Source: Rotaria sp. Silwood1 (taxonomy: Eukaryota > Rotifera > Eurotatoria > Philodinida > Philodinidae). From it: a DNA stretch of 64,000 bases. Below, piece by piece: positions 61,110 to 64,000 of this stretch. Location: assembly GCA_905250075.1 (NCBI GenBank), contig CAJNOP010000529.1, positions 4,741-68,740 on the forward strand, written 5' to 3'. Below the pieces are notes generated by a model. That model was not told the DNA's origin and did no database searches. It saw only the letters and a program-made list of their open reading frames with translations. How positions within the stretch are numbered: position 1 is the stretch's first letter; each line of letters begins with the position of its first letter. The position numbers and the translations under genes are program-made.

Positions 61110-61370
61110 TTGAAATGTACTAGTTTTAACATTAAAAATAATGTTAACTTAATCCTAACATCTCGACATTAGTTAGCTCTAATGTCAATAATGCTAATAC
61201 TAATTGTAATTCGACACCCCAAATACTTCCTTTTAAGTACTATTAAAGCGTAAAATATAGATAGACTTAACTGTATATACAGAGATGATTATGGGTAGCG
61301 ACTGTCTAGAACTCAATTATAGACTCATTCATCTATTTACTTTTCAAAAGGACGATATTCGAAAGACACT
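61110..61370. other. Palindrome-rich spacer
   Basis: Short palindromic AT-rich words based on AACATTA/TAATGTT recur (TAACATTAAAAATAATGTTA, GACATTAG, CTAATGTC). Nothing coding is seen. Confidence 0.35.
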
Positions 61371-61374
61371 CAGT

Positions 61375-61560
61375 TCTTGATAATTTCTCTTCTTATATCA
61401 GTATTTTGTATCATATCAATACTATTCAAGACAAATGAAATTTTTGATTGTTTTCGAATGATTCGTTGTAAATCCTTGATAGCTTGATTAAAATCGTTTG
61501 TATATGTCTTTGAAGTTAACACAAAGACAATAAAAAAAGCATTAGTGAAGTAAATGAAAT
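61375..61560 (-). pseudogene. Coding-like relic, unrecognised
   Basis: The minus strand reads FFIVFVLTSKTYTNDFNQAI, then KDLQRIIRKQSKISFVLNSI and DMIQNTDIRREIIKN, a stop, and VSFEYRPF. The hydrophobic strand followed by FVLNSIDMIQ is reminiscent of a nucleotide-binding (GTPase-like) core, but this is only a resemblance. Confidence 0.35.
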
Positions 61561-61569
61561 AAAATAATC

Positions 61570-62168
61570 AGCTAATGCAAGATTATTTTCAATTGGACAA
61601 AGTCGATTCACTATTGAAATAAACAGATATATTTAAACGACTGAAAAGTTTGCTACTCAATCGGACTGATAAATAATATAATTTACTTTTTAACTTTTTG
61701 CTTTATTAAAAGTATGTTCCATAACTGTGTTAAACATTTAATTGATAGCAAAACAAGCATTTAGCCAATCAACCATATTAAGTAAAATTCAAAGTAAAAA
61801 CTCCATCAATCTACAATGACTTTGTAAAAGCCATAGTTGAACAAGGATTTCATTTTGAATTAATAAAAGTAAAATAAATTTCAATAAAGATATAGACATA
61901 ATTAATAAACAAGTTATTGATGATTCAAAAAAGATAAATGTCACAATCAGTTTGATATGAATTTTCTCTTCGAAAAGTTATTATTGATAAAATAACGTCG
62001 ATAACGTATAGAAAAAATATTTATCACCAAAACCATACTTGTTTTAGCAGGTTTTTATTGATGAGAAAATTTAATACTAGCTTTAATATGATAACCTAAT
62101 ATAATATCTAATGAAAAACTATAAACTTTTGTTGAAAATTGATATCGACTACCTTAAAAACAATCTGG
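61570..62168. other. Intergenic stretch
   Basis: AT-rich; minus-strand coding-like scraps may continue from the relic to the left, but none is readable. Confidence 0.3.
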
Positions 62169-62315
62169 GCACACACAGGGGTGGGTATGGGTGCGAGGGA
62201 GGGGTGAGTATGGGTGTGAGTGTAGGTGTGGGTGTGTGGGGTGTGGGGTGTGGGTGTCAGCGGGTGTAGGTGTGAGTATGGCTCTAGTTCTTCTTTCCAC
62301 CCACACCCACATCCT
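62169..62315. repeat. GT/CA hairpin element, copy 13, with a very long G-rich arm
   Basis: The G/T-rich arm spans about 115 bp (GGGTGGGTATGGGTGCGAGG, then GGTGTGGGTGTGTGGGGTGT, GGGGTGTGGGTGTCAGCGGG). It is followed by a short loop and a short C-rich arm (CCACCCACACCCACATCCTT). The arms are markedly unequal. It has many runs of three or four G and so quadruplex potential. Confidence 0.85.
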
Positions 62316-62579
62316 TATTATATTTGACGCCGATTAGGATGACAATGCTATTATGCATCTTATGATGATTTGGTAGTCGTGGAGGTGCTTTTAATTTTCT
62401 CTCACTTAGTTGCTTATATAGAACTGCTTTTAAAAACGTTTCGCTGGACTCGCTCAATTTCTGCTCAATTTCCTTTTCTACTTTCTATAATTTTTCATCA
62501 ATCCGTTCATCTTTAGCCTCCTCTATCAAGTTGACTTCTAGAAAAAAATGGAACACTTCAGTTTTTAAAAAGTTATTTA

Positions 62580-63291
62580 TTTAAGTTCAGTGGGAATAAA
62601 ATTCGTCTCAAAATCGCTAAGATCACCAGATTGATAGATACGCCAATCAGTCGAATAATTAAATTCACTGATAACAATGTTGAAAATAGGATCAATTTCA
62701 ATAATTCTTGAATTGTTAGCATCAGTAATAATGATAATCTATCTAAACAAGTAAATCTTGATGAAATAGTGCAACTAAAACATGTTCTTCATCGAAAGCG
62801 ATTGCTAAATTAACATGAGTTATTTGATGAAGAGTAGGATAAATATAATGATGATGATGATCAAAATCTCTTGGCACACGCCGGTTTTTGCCCTTTGGAG
62901 TCAATATATATCCATGTTCACTTGCGTACCAATCGTTCAAAATTTCACCATTTAAATCTGTCTGAATAATGGCATCAATACATGTACTAGTTATCAAAAT
63001 AGTTTAAATTTCTACACGATGAATACTAGGTAAACAATTACAACCTGGATTACCGATACATCGAATTTCAATATGACTGTTCAGATCAATGATATTTATA
63101 TAATTTAAACGATTATTGTCTATGTATAAATGATTAGAAACAATAAAAATCCTAGGTGATGCATCTAAATCTATTATATAAACAATTTCTTGATTAAGCC
63201 AATTTATAATTTCAAATTTTCCTCCTAATGCAGGTTCAAATCCTTTTCGATTGTCTTCTATACCAATACATGCATCTTTTTTTATTGTCAT
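62580..63291 (-). pseudogene. Beta-propeller-like protein, broken
   Basis: From the ATG at 63291 the minus strand reads an open piece of 95 residues (DACIGIEDNRKGFEPALGGK, VYIIDLDASPRIFIVSNHLY, LNYINIIDLNSHIEIRCIGN). It stops at 63004 and continues after the stop with CIDAIIQTDLNGEILNDWYA, YILTPKGKNRRVPRDF, HHHHYIYPTLHQITHVNLAI and AFDEEHVLVALFHQDLLV (62997-62743). Repeated V/I-rich strands with ID/TD-LNG turns fit beta-propeller blades. The ILNDWYA...PTLHQITHVN part recalls propeller families of the DUF4915/arylsulfotransferase kind; this naming is tentative. At least two stops interrupt it. Remnants continue to about 62580. Confidence 0.5.
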
Positions 63292-63460
63292 GTTTTTTGT
63301 TCAATGTCATATTTTAAACATGAAATTGATCGGTAAGAAAACTTGCAACCACATATATAGGACAATTATAGCGTAACGTTGATGACAATGAGACTATTCT
63401 CTTCATATTATTAATAGTATCAATTAAATTCATATCGGTTTCGAATGATATTTGTTTATT

Positions 63461-63760
63461 TCAGATCACATGAGTGATAGTTAAGATTTGATTTAGTTCC
63501 ATTGATCGAGAATTAATTTCATTGTCGGACAAATTAGAATGTATTGGTATTTCTAAACTGTTCAATGTTTTTCCATATTTATTTAATAACAATGAGTTCG
63601 TAAATTCATATAATGAAAATTCATATTCTCCAAACAAGTACACAATACATATCAGACATTATGCAGGTTTCATGTTAATTTCAATTGATCTCCGCATTTT
63701 CAAACGGATATATTCGATGGCTTCAAAAGCTTTAGCTCAATGTGTTAATTAGAAAAAAAA
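63461..63760. other. Spacer with a possible minus-strand coding scrap
   Basis: The minus strand reads FGEYEFSLYEFTNSLLLNKY and GKTLNSLEIPIHSNLSDNEI (63643-63464). It is coding-like, but no start, partner exon or family is recognised. It may be an N-terminal exon of the propeller relic. Confidence 0.3.
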
Positions 63761-63780
63761 CTTTTTGGATAATTTTTGTT

Positions 63781-63955
63781 TTAATAAATATCGTCAAATT
63801 TTAGAATAGTACCAATACAGAACTGACTAAAGACTTCATAGTAAGATTTCATTTTAGAATCAGATTTAGTAGTTTTTTTCACAGTGGTTATATCCATCTC
63901 TGAACGCACTGATAAAGTGACTCTTTTCCAAAAAGAATCTTCACAACTATGAGAA
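63781..63955 (-). CDS. Last exon of a gene extending past the right edge
   Basis: On the minus strand a good acceptor (TGATTTTCTCATAG, ending at about 63950) precedes an exon reading EDSFWKRVTLSVRSEMDITT, then VKKTTKSDSKMKSYYEVFSQ and FCIGTILKFDDIY, with a TAA at 63783-63781. The upstream exons lie beyond the window or in the last 45 bases. The family is not recognised. Confidence 0.4.
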
Positions 63956-64000
63956 AATCAGTCTTTAGAAAAAAAAACACAAATTTGTGTAGTATCAAAG

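Noticed and set aside
63230-63250. GGTTCAAATCC as a tRNA T-loop
   Set aside because: It lies in minus-strand coding of the propeller relic, and no matching acceptor or anticodon arms flank it.
1-64000. Retroviral, LTR, Penelope or Polinton sequences
   Set aside because: No reverse transcriptase, integrase, capsid or envelope-like stretch was recognised anywhere in the translated frames; only DNA-transposon remains are seen.

Overview
The window is AT-rich eukaryotic nuclear DNA and most resembles a bdelloid rotifer (possibly Rotaria-like). Reasons: protein-coding introns of about 47-60 bp, a broken ADP-ribosyltransferase/TPR gene and an ankyrin/ADP-ribosyltransferase gene of the kind common in these animals, an acetoin-reductase-like dehydrogenase of bacterial or fungal type that carries introns, many fragmented gene copies, and dispersed G-rich repeats resembling the short TGTGGG-type repeats I recall being reported for bdelloid telomeres. 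The species is an inference. One 100-base run of N (23609-23708) marks an assembly gap.

Layout. 1-4850 is one long 93/94-bp satellite (about 52 units) fading into a diverged tail and a spliced-looking terminal exon (to 5.75 kb). 8.1-10 kb holds a broken unknown gene on the minus strand. 10.38-11.38 kb is a multi-module foldback element. 12.7 kb has a mariner transposase scrap. 13.4-16.9 kb is a secreted serpin gene (minus) with one GC-AG intron, one premature TAA and a 2.1-kb intron holding another foldback. 17.8-18.4 kb is a strong foldback MITE. 19.5-20.4 kb is an F-box-like relic cut off by a GT/CA hairpin element. 24.7-25.1 kb is a lone last exon of a nucleoredoxin/ZZ protein. 26.7-27.5 kb is a hairpin element abutting a duplicated gene tail. 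27.86-29.41 kb is a non-autonomous hAT element with perfect 8-bp target duplications. 30.7-34.9 kb is a nest of inverted-repeat elements, including a diverged palindrome of about 1.45 kb. 39.1-40.9 kb is an intact type II membrane glycosyltransferase-like gene, the parent of the 26.8-kb copy. 42.3-47.3 kb has two broken ADP-ribosyltransferase family genes. 50-52.3 kb is a UBR4-type E3 ligase relic. 52.8-54.3 kb is an intact three-exon penicillin-acyltransferase/Tan-like gene. 58.5-59.4 kb is an intact three-exon SDR gene. 60.6-61.1 kb has two minisatellites, 61.4-63.3 kb has broken coding stretches, and the right edge has the last exon of another gene.

Only three genes look functional as read: the glycosyltransferase-like gene, the acyltransferase-like gene and the SDR. 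The serpin is nearly intact. The rest is gene relics, foldback DNA elements and tandem repeats, as in a rearranged or subtelomere-like accessory region. I found no retrovirus, LTR element, Polinton, CRISPR array, tRNA or rRNA.

The most unusual theme is a family of about 13 hairpin-forming elements whose left arm is G/T-rich and right arm C/A-rich on the + strand. At least two of them sit exactly at breakpoints of truncated or duplicated gene pieces.
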